Positions 1 through 7,859 of a stretch of DNA of 12,506 bases are shown in pieces. Position 1 is the stretch's first letter; every line of letters begins with the position of its first letter. The stretch covers positions 21,697 through 34,202 of the forward strand of contig QKYT01000226.1 of the NCBI GenBank assembly GCA_003550305.1. Direction: 5' to 3'. A program made the position numbers and the translations under genes. Source of the DNA: Glomus cerebriforme. Its lineage: Eukaryota > Glomeromycota > Glomeromycetes > Glomerales > Glomeraceae. The notes beneath the pieces are model-generated. The model ran no database searches and was not told where the DNA came from. It saw only the letters and a list, made by a program, of their open reading frames with translations.

Positions 1-83
1 TAATTGAATTTTCATTAACCAAATTTCTACTTGGAATTAAATTTGAATTTGAAGAATAATCAGTATTATAAAGTTTTAAAAAC

Positions 84-176
84 CTAAATAATAAATATTT
101 AAATATAAATATTAATATATATATTAAGTTATTGATATATTGTAAATTATAATTATAAAATAAAAAAAACATTAAC
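84..176 (-). other. hAT intron, 93 bp
   Basis: GTTAAT donor at 176 and TTATTTAG acceptor at 84. The join gives EIHEKFLKLYNTDYSS in frame, which suits the region between the RNase-H core and the hATC domain. Confidence 0.6.
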
Positions 177-562
177 TTTTCATGTATTTCTTTTCTTTGA
201 TCATCATTCCATATTTTATTATTATAATAATCCATCTTAAGTTTAAGATCTAGAATAGTTACAATTATACATGCATCATTTGTCTTATTATAGTATTCAA
301 GTAATTTTGCTCAACTTTTTGTTGCTGCTGTTTTAATAAATGAATCTTTATCATTATATGTATAATTTTCTGTATGATCAATCAAAGTATTATATAATGG
401 AATAANCATAGAAANTGTANNATAAGATGAACTGGANATTATTACTGTTATTTCTTTAAATTTTTTAAGAAATAATTCAATAATTTCAAAATNAGCCCAT
501 TCATNATCTGTAATAACATGATTTTTAAGATCTTTTTCAGAAAGTGCAGTAGAATTAAGTGC

Positions 563-643
563 CTAAAATAAATAATATAAATTAATAATTATTATAAATC
601 TATAATTATTATTATTAATTATAAAATATATAAATAAATTTAC
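563..643 (-). other. hAT intron, 81 bp, canonical
   Basis: GTAAATT donor at 643 and TATTTTAG acceptor at 563. Splicing joins RALQLKE to ALNSTALSE without loss of frame. Confidence 0.7.
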
Positions 644-1029
644 TTCTTTTAATTGTAAAGCTCTATTAACCATNTNATATGTNNAGTTCCAANGANTTGG
701 CANNTNTAGAATAGGTTTTAAATCATTGATTTCATGAAAATTGCAATTAAAACTTAACTTTTCTTGACATTGTAGAAAATTATGAATTTTGGTTATAAGT
801 ATTCAAAGCTATATAATGTAAATGTAATATTTAATTATTTATTTAGTAAAATTAATAAGAATTAATATTAAATAATTTAAAGCTGATTTAATTAATTTTT
901 TAATTCTTTTAAAGCTTCTTAAACACTTAAATTAATAATATAAGCAAAGTATCTAAAATGATTTTCTTTTGATAATTCATTAATAAATGTAAGATTATTA
1001 GATACATTATCAGTAGTTATTCCTATTAT

Positions 1030-1107
1030 CTATATTAAAAATAAATATTAAATTAATAAATTATAATTTACAACTTATAATTTATAATAATATAAAATAA
1101 AATTTAT
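1030..1107 (-). other. hAT intron, 78 bp, donor GT changed to AT
   Basis: The acceptor TATAG ends at 1030 and the downstream exon reads IIGITTDN. The upstream exon ends QNK at 1108. The next bases are ATAAAT where the sister introns have GTAAAT, so a G to A change has probably destroyed the donor. Confidence 0.6.
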
Positions 1108-1178
1108 CTTGTTTTGTATTGAAAGATTATTTAAGCTAAGCATAAATGCATTATTAATAGTTTCCCTTGAATGTTTAC

Positions 1179-1243
1179 CTAATTTAACCAAAATTAAAAT
1201 AAGTTTTAAAAAATTGAACAATTAATTAATAAAAAATTTTTAC
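1179..1243 (-). other. hAT intron, 65 bp, canonical
   Basis: GTAAAA donor at 1243 and TTAAATTAG acceptor at 1179-1180. Splicing joins IQIFG to KHSRET in frame (phase 1), which reconstitutes the hAT GKHS motif. Confidence 0.75.
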
Positions 1244-1629
1244 CAAAGATTTGTATAAAATCCACTAATACATTTCTTAATTTTCAATCTTTATCAATAT
1301 AATATGTAGTTATGACTAAAAAAGACTTTGTAGATGGTGATATTCAGATATTTAAAGTAAAAGAAATCTTTTCTAAAATATCTTAAAAAGCTTTTTGCAT
1401 TTTATCTATATTAGCATTATATAGATCCATAATTTTTCTTTTAATAGTATTAGCTAAAATAAATATAGCATCAGGATTAAGTATATGTATATAATTAATA
1501 AATTTGGAATCTTTAACAATGATAAATGGGTGTTGATTAATAATAATCCATTTAACAAGATCTTTTAACATTTATCATTATTATATATCCACTAATAAAT
1601 ATAAATTTATTAATATTTAATTATTTAAT

Positions 1630-1638
1630 TAAAAGATT
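1630..1638. repeat. MULE target-site duplication, left copy
   Basis: TAAAAGATT directly abuts the left inverted repeat. It matches the right copy at 8 of 9 bases. Confidence 0.75.
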
Positions 1639-1665
1639 GAGTGTTACTAACTTGCACCTGGAGTG
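1639..1665 (+). repeat. MULE left terminal inverted repeat
   Basis: Begins GAGTGTTACTAACTTGCAC. Against the reverse complement of the right end, 15 of the first 19 bases match, including a 12-bp core with one mismatch. Similarity fades after about 27 bp. Eight of the nine mismatches over 27 bp are transitions. Confidence 0.75.
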
Positions 1666-1690
1666 AAGATCACGCAAGATGACTATTATT

Positions 1691-1726
1691 CAGGTGATTT
1701 CACCTTTTATTGTCCTATCACGTGAT
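1691..1726 (+). repeat. Left subterminal palindromes of the MULE
   Basis: CAGGTGATTTCACCT (1691-1705) is a near-palindrome about 45 bp inside the left repeat. It is followed by the perfect 10-bp palindrome ATCACGTGAT (1717-1726). A CAGGTGAT palindrome also occurs near the right end, so these are candidate subterminal transposase-binding sites. Confidence 0.5.
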
Positions 1727-1849
1727 TTTTATTATTTTTTAATATATTACAAAAATAATTATATAAATTTTTTTTTTTAAAGTACGAATCAAAAATTTTA
1801 AAATAGTGACTTTATTGATTGAACAATAGATGATTATTAGTATGTATTA

Positions 1850-2468
1850 CTACATCTCCTGTTCTATTCCATAATCTTCCTTATCCTCCTTATTTTCTTT
1901 ATCTACATCCCTTAATATTACGTTTGCCCTTTCTCTCATTTCACTTAATAATACAAGTGTTTCCGCTGCATCATTATTTGCCTTTCTTGCTGCCACATTC
2001 TTTTCATAAATTTTAACATAATCAGATACTAAAAATATTATATAAGAAGTTACACTCCATAACTAAGATTTAAACAGTAAAATTGATAATATTTACCTGG
2101 CTTTTTCCAAAATATGCTTAAAAACTCTTTGTAATACCTTTCACCAAATCTCGTAATTCTTCCTCCATTTCCTTTCACGTAATTATTCATTAACTAACGA
2201 AATAATAGTTAAGATTAATTATTTATAGCTGAGAGATAATAAGTTATGAAAGTTAAATGAATATTTTATTTACATTGAAGTTTCATACTAGACCTTAAAA
2301 TTTTTCACTAATAGTACTCCCTGAATATCTCATACCAAATCTTAAATTAATTTTACTTGCAAGCTCTTTTCAAAAAAAATTTTTTTCTTTTGGTTCAAAA
2401 AAATGATAGTATGCATTCGCCTCTTTTCATTTATCAATTAATATTTGTAATTGATCTTCTTTCCACAT
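1850..2468 (-). pseudogene. Myb/SANT-like DNA-binding domain protein, three exons, broken in exon 1
   Basis: Exons 2468-2274, 2193-2097 and 2028-1850 join in phase (195, 97 and 179 nt) through introns of 80 and 68 bp with GTAAAT donors, giving 157 codons with the stop. Exon 1 reads MWKEDQLQILIDK, then FF*KELASKINLRFGMRY, then ISEKF*GLV*NF: the spaced Trp, basic helix and KFxxL pattern of Myb/SANT-like (trihelix-type) DNA-binding domains. Exon 2 continues with GERYYKEFLSIFWKKP, and exon 3 is a charged helical tail ending GIEQEM. Four stops lie in exon 1 at codons 14, 33, 58 and 62; exons 2-3 are fully open. The gene lies downstream of the MULE transposase on the same strand, inside the MULE ends. 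It could be an accessory DNA-binding protein of the element or a captured gene. Its target is unknown. Confidence 0.75.
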
Positions 2469-2492
2469 GTTGATAATTTCTCAAAGAAAATT

Positions 2493-3039
2493 TTAATAAA
2501 AAATATTTAAATTTGATGAATTTGATAGAAAGTTAAAAAAAAACTATATCTTTAAATGGCTTCAAAGATAAAAAATCATATTTTGTATTTGATGTATCGA
2601 ATTAGTCAGTTTATTTTTCAAATTTGTCTTCATTAAATTAATCATCTTACTTTTATCAAATGATGCAACAAATTACTACGGTATCTAAATTGGAAAAAAA
2701 AGCCTAACTAAATCAATCTGATCATTCAATTTAAATTCTTACTATGACATAACTTATAAATCCAATTAAAATACCCGTGACATACTTGTGACATACTTGC
2801 GACAAATGCTATAAATCTAATTAAAATACATGTGACATACCCGTGACATATCCATGACAAATGCTATATAAATCCAATTAAAATACATGTGTAAGAAAAA
2901 AAACAAAAAAAATAAAAGTGATTTCTTCAATCTTGTGTTACTATTAATCATTAAACTTTACCATCACATGATTTTATTACTAATACTAACAGTATAAATA
3001 AATATTCATAAAAAAAATTTGCTACAAATTTTTTGACCT
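2493..3039. other. Spacer between the two MULE genes
   Basis: About 550 bp separates the start of the Myb/SANT-like gene from the end of the transposase gene. It would hold the transposase 3' end and the promoter of the second gene. Apart from the 55-57 bp tandem repeat at 2756-2892 and A-rich runs (about 2893-2915) I see no coding frame and no clear promoter. Confidence 0.5.
2756..2892 (+). repeat. Tandem repeat, unit 55-57 bp, about 2.5 copies
   Basis: AAATCYAATTAAAATAC recurs at 2758, 2813 and 2870, so the period is 55 then 57 bp. Within each unit a shorter motif of about 11-12 bp, TACNYGTGACA or a near variant, occurs three times in a row. It lies between the two genes of the MULE. Confidence 0.8.
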
Positions 3040-3570
3040 TTAGTTATTCGGACATCTTGAAGCATAATGGTCAACTTGATTACAATTTTTACAATGTCTT
3101 TCTCTTTTTTTGCCCTCTTGATTTGCTACAACTTCTTCTTCATAATCTTTATTAGTAATAGTATTAGTTATATCTTGAACATACCTTACTTTCTTTTTTT
3201 GAGGTTCACCACATGACTTGTACCTATTAGGTTGTTGACCTTTATGTCTCACCCATAATAGATCACTAATATGCATAGAAATTACATTTTCCTGTTGGTC
3301 AGATAGTTCCGCTTTTATACTTTCAATGAAATATTCTATTTGATTGACAAATTCATCAACTTTATTAGTCCAAATAGCCAAATCAAGTGTCTTTTTAGCA
3401 TATCCTATACCAAATCCATATTTTTGTTTAGGACCTTGAGATTATACAACATTAAGAGTTTACCTAAAATTTGCAAGATGTTAAAATGATAATTGAGGAC
3501 CTTTTAATTCATTTTCTTCAATTTGGAATATTGGTTCCTTATATTGTTCAATATTATACTTGTTATAATT

Positions 3571-3717
3571 GTACCATTGTCAAGGAATAAGGGATATATA
3601 GAACTGTGCATAAATTGAATAGAATATAATTCGAAAGAAATGCCTACATACAATTCTTCTATTGATAAGCTAAAGACAAGTATATAAATGTGATCCGTCA
3701 TCAAGCAAAATAATATG
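3571..3717 (-). pseudogene. SWIM zinc finger of the MULE transposase (one Cys lost)
   Basis: In the frame beginning HIILLDDGSHLYTCL, then INRRIVCRHFFRI, then AQFYISLIP*QWYN, this matches the C-x-C...C-x-H SWIM finger found after the MULE core. The first Cys is Tyr (TAT for TGT, within 3676-3684). The second Cys and the Cys-Arg-His pair (3640-3648) are kept. In-frame TAG and TGA stand where Gln and Arg codons are likely, and FYIS stands where relatives have FHIS. The changes are C-to-T or G-to-A. Confidence 0.75.
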
Positions 3718-4660
3718 TTGTAGTTTTGATTTTTGTTCACGATGTTTAGTTACTTTCCATACTTGCTAAATACTATTATGAGGTATTTTTTTAATTAATG
3801 AAGAAAATAGAGATTGAGATTAATCATAATCATCTTTTTTGTCCATCTCTTGTTGATAAGAATCATCCAATATTTATGAAAAAAGAAAAGTATTTTTTGA
3901 TAATTGTTTTTGTTATTTCTATTAATAGATACTAATTCTCCCTTATTAACTATCTGTAATATACTTACTTCCAAAAGTGATAACCAATCTTTAATTAATT
4001 CCACATCATAGCATAATGATTGAGCCATTTGATCACATTGTTTTTGAAGAATTTGTGGTATTAAATACTCTCGCAGAATTTTATCAAGTTCTGAAAAATA
4101 TTCTTTCATTATTGATGGTATTTCTCTAGTAGAAATTTCATTTTTACATTCAATTAATATTATTTTTTTTGATTGTTGATCAAATATTCTTCAACAATAT
4201 CAGTTAGGCATGAAGATCTATTTAATCTAACTTTGATTATTTTATTGGTAGACTCCACACGTTGTGTACTTTGAATCCCTCCTGTAAAATTATGATTGAT
4301 AGCATAATGAGCCCAACTATTCTTACAAGGATATAAAGCTTTTGTAAGATATTGTTCACAAGCTGAAAATTCACTAATAAGCGCGTTTCATTTTATTTCG
4401 AACATTTTATGACATAGGGAATTACGCATTTTCAAGAATTTAGCACAAAAAGGTTCAAATTGATCATGTAGCTTTCCTTTAAGCTTCTTTTTTAGATTTA
4501 AATCTATATGAAAGATACAATAGAAATGTTGCATTTCTGAATAATTCATTTTTACAGCTAATATTAAGGTCAGATCAGTATCAGAATACAGGACTGTTGG
4601 TGTAATATCACAAAATTTTTTAATTCTTATAAAACCCATGCAAAAGTTACTTCCATTTCA

Positions 4661-5277
4661 TCTAGGTCTGGCCTCAAAACCAAAATATTTTAGATTTGCC
4701 AAAATTTCAAAACTGTAATCTGAAATATTTTTGAAATCTGAAATTCCAAAATCTGAAATTCATGCCGAAATGCCGATATTCTAATTGGCCGGTATTATGA
4801 AAATTTCAGCCGGAATTATTGAATTTCCTAAAAAGGAATTTTATATTATACAATTGTCGAAAATAATTTTTACCAAATTTGATTTTTTGTGAAATGGGTA
4901 TCACTTAAAAGGAAATTAATCTACATATGCGTATAATCTGACAATTTTTCAGCATTTTAGCCTGATTTTGGATTTAGTAATTCTGGCAGATAATAATCAC
5001 GTAATTTTTACCAATTGCTAATTATTTAATATAAATAAAAACTTTAGCAATAAATATCTCGACAACCAGTGATCACAGAAAGATGATTTTATTACCATTA
5101 GATTCGCCTAATTGAAAGGAATCCAATGAATTATAAATTATCTTTCTAAAATTAATAAATGGTAAGATAAAATTTTTATTATTTCAGCCAATCAGAATTT
5201 TGGAATAATTTCAGATTTCAGTTTTAGAATTTCAGATTTCAAATTTTGGGTAAATCAATTTCAGAACTATTCTTAGT
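4661..5277. mobile_element. Foldback MITE inside the MULE transposase gene
   Basis: The two ends are long imperfect inverted repeats: about 4693-4808 pairs with the reverse complement of about 5165-5256. Both run GATTTRCC, then several copies of AAATCTGAAATT, then ATTCTRATTGGC and AAAATTT. The centre is non-coding AT-rich sequence. No transposase is encoded, so it must be mobilised in trans. The outer limits are estimates: the terminal 30 bp match poorly (CTAGGTCTG at left, CTAAGAATAG as the right-end complement). I could not define a target duplication. Transposase coding sequence stops at one edge and resumes at the other. Confidence 0.7.
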
Positions 5278-6277
5278 TTTATCAATTTTCTTTTACCATG
5301 ATCAAAACGTAGCTTTATAATTCATCTCAAATCATTATCTTTTTCAAGTATAGGTCAGTAAGCACTTAACATGTATCATTTTTAATAGGGTTTGCATGTT
5401 TTTTGAATTGTTGAATTACATTACTTAGATCCTTTTTATTAATTATTTTGTTTGGAAATAAGGCTGCCAGGAGGTTGTATTGAGTTAATATGCCCATTCT
5501 TCCTTCAATCATTCAAAATTTTACTTTTTCAAGCATTTCATTAGTTAATTTTTGGAATTTTAGTGCTATTTTGGTAATAAGAGGATTCATATTATGATTG
5601 TGTGTATTAATAATACTATTAATACGAACTCTATTTTCAGATTTGGAAAAAGCAAGATTAATATGCCAGGGACATCCGATCATTTCAGAATCTCTATTCC
5701 TTTTATCTTTTTCTAAAATAACCTTCTGGGCTTCATGAGTTCAGTCATGTGAGCATTCATATGTTCTACATCTTGTAATTGTACTGTCAGTTGAATCTGA
5801 TATACGCCTTTTTTTATGAAAAGAAAATCCTTATTACTTTGCATATTTGTTAAGGTATGATTTGGCAATTTTCCATATTATGAATTCCATCCTTTGACTC
5901 AATTTTAATTTATTTTCTTTTTCTTTCTCTTTTTCCTCCTCTTCTTTCTCATAATCACTATTATTATATTCTTTTTCTTGATGATCAACATTCCTATCTT
6001 CAACTTCTAAAACATCATACCTACATATATTTTCATCTTCTAGAACATTTATTCTTTTATTTTTTATTTGAGTTTCATTATATATTTCATGATCAAGGGA
6101 TAGATCAGAAGAATCATATGAAGAACTATAAAATTCAAATATCAGTAGATTAGGAGAGTTATACTGATAAACTGTAAACAGGTCAGAATTATTGTATGAA
6201 GAATCATAATAAGAATTAAATAACAGGTCAGAAGTATAGGGAAAATTTGTATTTATATTTGGAACAATATTTTTCAT

Positions 6278-6625
6278 TGTAAGTGATTTTGTTAATAATT
6301 TAAAGTTTTGTATAAATGCTATAACTGATAAGAATCTTATTTTAGAAAATAATACTTTAAAGAAACAGAAAAGATATATGCTTATAAATAGTGCAAAAAT
6401 AAAATGTCCTTTAGAAACTTTTAGAAAACAACATGTTAATGAGTGTGAAATTTTTCTTCGAAACAGATGGCGTAGATGTAAATTACATCATTTATATAAA
6501 CAATGGCAATTTTGTATCACAATCATTATAAATATTATATCATTCACATACCTCAATTTTAATCAGGTGTTATTACTCTATTGACATCAAAAATTACAAA
6601 AAAAAATTAAAATATAAAAATGAAT
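6278..6625. other. MULE transposase upstream region
   Basis: This would hold the promoter and 5' UTR of the transposase. On the plus strand a 68-codon open frame (6378-6584) includes a Trp/Arg/Cys/His-rich stretch, FLRNRWRRCKLHHLYKQW, richer in G and C than its surroundings. It has no recognised domain. It may be a captured fragment, an internal remnant or chance. No clear TATA box could be chosen among many AT-rich candidates. Confidence 0.35.
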
Positions 6626-6772
6626 CAAGTGATATCACCTGCTGAACTATATTCAAATTATTAAATTATAAAATTAATCAGGTGATATCACCTGAATTAT
6701 ATCACCTTAGAATAAAATTATATAAAAATTATCAGGTTAAATCATTCAAGTGAAAAATTGTTAAATCACCTT
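6626..6772 (+). repeat. Right subterminal palindrome cluster of the MULE
   Basis: CAAGTGATATCACCTG (6626-6641) and the perfect 16-bp palindrome CAGGTGATATCACCTG (6679-6694) are followed by half-sites ATCACCTT (about 6701), ATCAGGTT (about 6730) and ATCACCTT (about 6765). All lie between the transposase start and the right inverted repeat. Binding sites or hairpins for transposition are plausible but not shown. Confidence 0.55.
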
Positions 6773-6793
6773 GAGTGTAAGTTAGTTATATTC
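6767..6793 (-). repeat. MULE right terminal inverted repeat
   Basis: The reverse complement begins GAATATAACTAACTTACAC and pairs with the left end at 1639-1665. It lies directly beside the 9-bp target duplication. Confidence 0.75.
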
Positions 6794-6802
6794 TAAAAGA
6801 TA
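6794..6802. repeat. MULE target-site duplication, right copy
   Basis: TAAAAGATA directly abuts the right inverted repeat. Only the last base differs from the left copy. Confidence 0.75.
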
Positions 6803-6836
6803 ATACAAAAATATAAAAGATCTATAATATATTTAC

Positions 6837-7121
6837 CTTTGGTATTATGTTAAAAGCATCTTTAATAGATGTTTCTTATGATGATCTCTTAGAATATTTA
6901 TTTTTTATATGATTATGCATATTTGTTATACTTTTTTCAGTATATGTACATATATAAGTAATATCACAAAGATTACATTTAGCTTTTTTATTTTCTTTAA
7001 AATTAATATTTCTTGCAAAGTATTTCCAAATATCACTTTTTTTAATACTTTGTAATGCTAATTTATTAAATGCAATATCATCAATTTCTGTATCTTCATC
7101 ACCAAAATTTTTTAAACTCAT
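6837..7121 (-). pseudogene. hAT transposase, N-terminal BED zinc-finger exon (degenerate)
   Basis: The frame starts at ATG 7121 and encodes an acidic leader, then IWKYFARNI and a BED-type finger with CNLC (C-x2-C) and NMHNHIKNKY. In BED fingers (DNA binding at transposon ends) this last stretch normally supplies two His ligands. The first His is present; the second is Tyr, a CAT to TAT type change. The frame hits TAA at 6876-6878 right after SKRSS. Beyond it the reading continues for 13 sensible codons (ETSIKDAFNIIPK) to a GTAAAT donor at 6836. That layout matches hAT proteins, in which a linker follows the BED finger before the core. The downstream exon lies 5.2 kb away because a MULE sits in the intron. 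Family is clear; function is lost. Confidence 0.8.
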
Positions 7122-7266
7122 GTCTTTAAAGAAAAGATATTAATTTTAGTATCTATTTTACTTATAAATATAATTAAAATTAAAAAAAATAATACAATAT
7201 GTCATTATATCCAGCCATATCTATAGATTATAGTAAAGACTAATAAGAAATAGAAATTAGAAAGAA
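7122..7266. other. Upstream region of the hAT transposase
   Basis: AT-rich sequence ahead of ATG 7121 on the minus strand, likely 5' UTR or promoter of the dead hAT gene. No defined element is visible. Confidence 0.35.
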
Positions 7267-7392
7267 GTATTGAAAAATTATAAGAAATTAGGAAAAAGTA
7301 TTGAGAAATTAGGAAGGAGTATTGAGAAATTAAGAAGGAGTTAAAAAGGAGTGTTTCAGAAAAAATATAATAAAATATTGAGAAATTAGAAG
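7267..7392 (+). repeat. Minisatellite, 21-bp unit
   Basis: Two adjacent 21-bp units at 7298-7318 and 7319-7339 differ at one base (GTATTGAGAAATTARGAAGG plus A). A copy with 10 extra bases precedes them at 7267-7297, and a degenerate copy lies at about 7375-7392. The plus strand is strongly purine-rich. Confidence 0.75.
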
Positions 7393-7557
7393 TTTTTAAT
7401 GAATTTATTTAAAAAAAAGTAATAGATTAATAGCTTCTTTTTGAAAAACAATAGAAAAGGTAAAGGTAATTTGTCAAATCAATACAAAAAAAAATTTTTT
7501 TTTGCAATACAAAAAAAAAATTATGATTGACAAATCAGAATCCAAATTAAATTGATC
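7393..7557. other. A/T-run spacer with short inverted repeat
   Basis: CAATAC followed by an A-run occurs twice, bracketed by near-inverted TTTGTCAAATCA (about 7470) and TGATTGACAAAT (about 7523). No coding potential is seen. Confidence 0.4.
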
Positions 7558-7745
7558 AAATTGAATTTGATTCAGATTCAATTCAGATTTAATCGATTTG
7601 ATTCAGATTTAATTGATTTGATTCAGATTTGATTTAGATTTAACTGATTCAGATTCAATACCAAATCCAAATCTGAAATTCAAATTCAATTCGCAATTTG
7701 AAAATTTTAAATTGAATTGAATTGAATCTGAATCAAATTTAATCG
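7558..7745. repeat. GATTCAGATT-rich foldback with 20-bp tandem units
   Basis: A perfect 21-bp inverted repeat (7565-7585 against 7718-7738) brackets tandem 20-bp units. Those at 7595-7614 and 7615-7634 share GATTTGATTCAGATTT, and a looser copy lies at 7575-7594. The centre reads similarly on both strands. This resembles subterminal repeats or a small foldback element. It lies about 0.45 kb upstream of the hAT start codon, so it could belong to the hAT end or be a separate insertion. Confidence 0.65.
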
Positions 7746-7859
7746 TCTGTAGAATACTACCGGCTAAAAATCTGTATTCTTTAGCAGAGAAAATTCTTTT
7801 ATTTTTTGGTTTAAATTTTTTTAATAATAAATAAAAAATAAAAAACATACCTTTATAAA

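Larger units (their letters stand above)
1..1591 (-). pseudogene. hAT transposase, catalytic core (multi-exon, broken, partial at window edge)
   Basis: Six exon pieces read as one hAT core: 1591-1244 (LVKWIIINQHPF, LNPDA, ISFTLNI*ISPS, YYIDKD*KLR), 1178-1108 (GKHSRETINNAF), 1029 to about 905 (ITTDNVSNN, HFRYFAYIINLSV*EALKEL), about 808-644 (TKIHNFLQ, KPIL, TYxMVNRALQLKE), 562-177 (NHVITDxEWAxFE, IPLYN, LLEYYNKTNDACIIVTILD) and 83-1. These match the RNase-H-like fold of hAT transposases and their helical insertion. The Asp of the TTDN motif is kept. The first catalytic Asp, expected before the WTS motif, is Asn (codon 1350-1352). In-frame stops lie at 1383-1385, 1344-1346, 1284-1286, 919-921 and 311-313; most stand where the family has Trp or Gln. 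A one-base shift near 1571 separates the exon start from the LKDLVKW frame. N bases blur 406-715. Confidence 0.88.
3040..6277 (-). pseudogene. FAR1-like MULE transposase, broken and interrupted by a MITE
   Basis: The likely start is ATG 6277. Domains in order: a Ser/Tyr-rich then Glu/Lys-rich leader (6277-5880); a FAR1-type zinc-binding domain (about 5830-5395: RTYECSH, IGCPWHINL, HNHNMNPLI); a downstream stretch NKKDLSNVIQQF; the MITE; MULE transposase core (about 4660-4150: TFAWVL, YSDTD, HFYCIFHIDLN, RNSLC, GGIQSTQRVESTNK); QILQKQCDQMAQSLCYD (about 4040); a SWIM finger (3717-3571); and a C-terminal CX2CX4HX4C zinc knuckle (CKNCNQVDHYASRC, 3099-3046). A catalytic Asp (SDTD, 4574-4582) and the Glu (codon 4253-4255) remain; the first Asp region is missing at the MITE. 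Stops include 5831-5836 (two), 5741-5743, 5513-5515 and 5366-5368. Frameshifts lie near 5330, 4620 and between 3795 and 3780. The product would be the nuclear cut-and-paste transposase of the enclosing element. Confidence 0.87.
1639..6793 (-). mobile_element. Nested MULE (Mutator-like) DNA transposon carrying two genes
   Basis: The element is about 5.15 kb. Its ends are inverted and similar (15 of 19 terminal bases match), and it is flanked by TAAAAGATT (1630-1638) and TAAAAGATA (6794-6802), a 9-bp duplication with one mismatch, as is usual for MULEs. Inside, on the minus strand, lie a FAR1-like MULE transposase (6277-3040) and then a Myb/SANT-like gene (2468-1850). Palindromic CAGGTGATWTCACCT sites lie near both ends. 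It inserted into an intron of the surrounding hAT gene and was itself hit by a MITE at about 4661-5277. Both genes carry many stops, so it is not autonomous now. Confidence 0.8.
1592..6836 (-). other. hAT intron containing the nested MULE
   Basis: The donor GTAAAT starts at 6836 directly after the BED exon. The acceptor TTTATTAG ends at 1592 directly before the core exon. Removing 1639-6793 and one target-site copy leaves about 81 bp, in line with the other introns of this gene. The MULE therefore landed in non-coding sequence. Confidence 0.75.
1..7121 (-). mobile_element. hAT DNA transposon remnant, split by a nested MULE
   Basis: This is the outer element of the nest. Its right part carries the start codon and BED-finger exon (6837-7121). 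Its left part (1-1591) carries the transposase core and runs off the window, so the hATC dimerisation domain and left terminus are not seen. The two halves join cleanly when the insert at 1639-6793 plus one target-site copy is removed. I could not place the right terminal inverted repeat or the usual 8-bp target duplication upstream of 7121, so 7121 marks the start codon and not the element end. Several in-frame stops and frameshifts show that it is dead. Confidence 0.85.

Noticed and set aside
2756..2892. Possible CRISPR-like array
   Set aside because: The units are contiguous tandem repeats with internal subrepeats and no unique spacers, in a eukaryotic transposon.
3504..3740. 78-residue minus-strand open frame
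   Set aside because: It is the wrong frame. The adjacent frame over 3571-3717 reads as the SWIM finger (SHLYTCL, VCRHFF, WYN).
7609..7848. 79-residue minus-strand open frame, Asn/Leu/Ser-rich
   Set aside because: Most of it is a translation of the GATTCAGATT foldback repeat; no domain is present.
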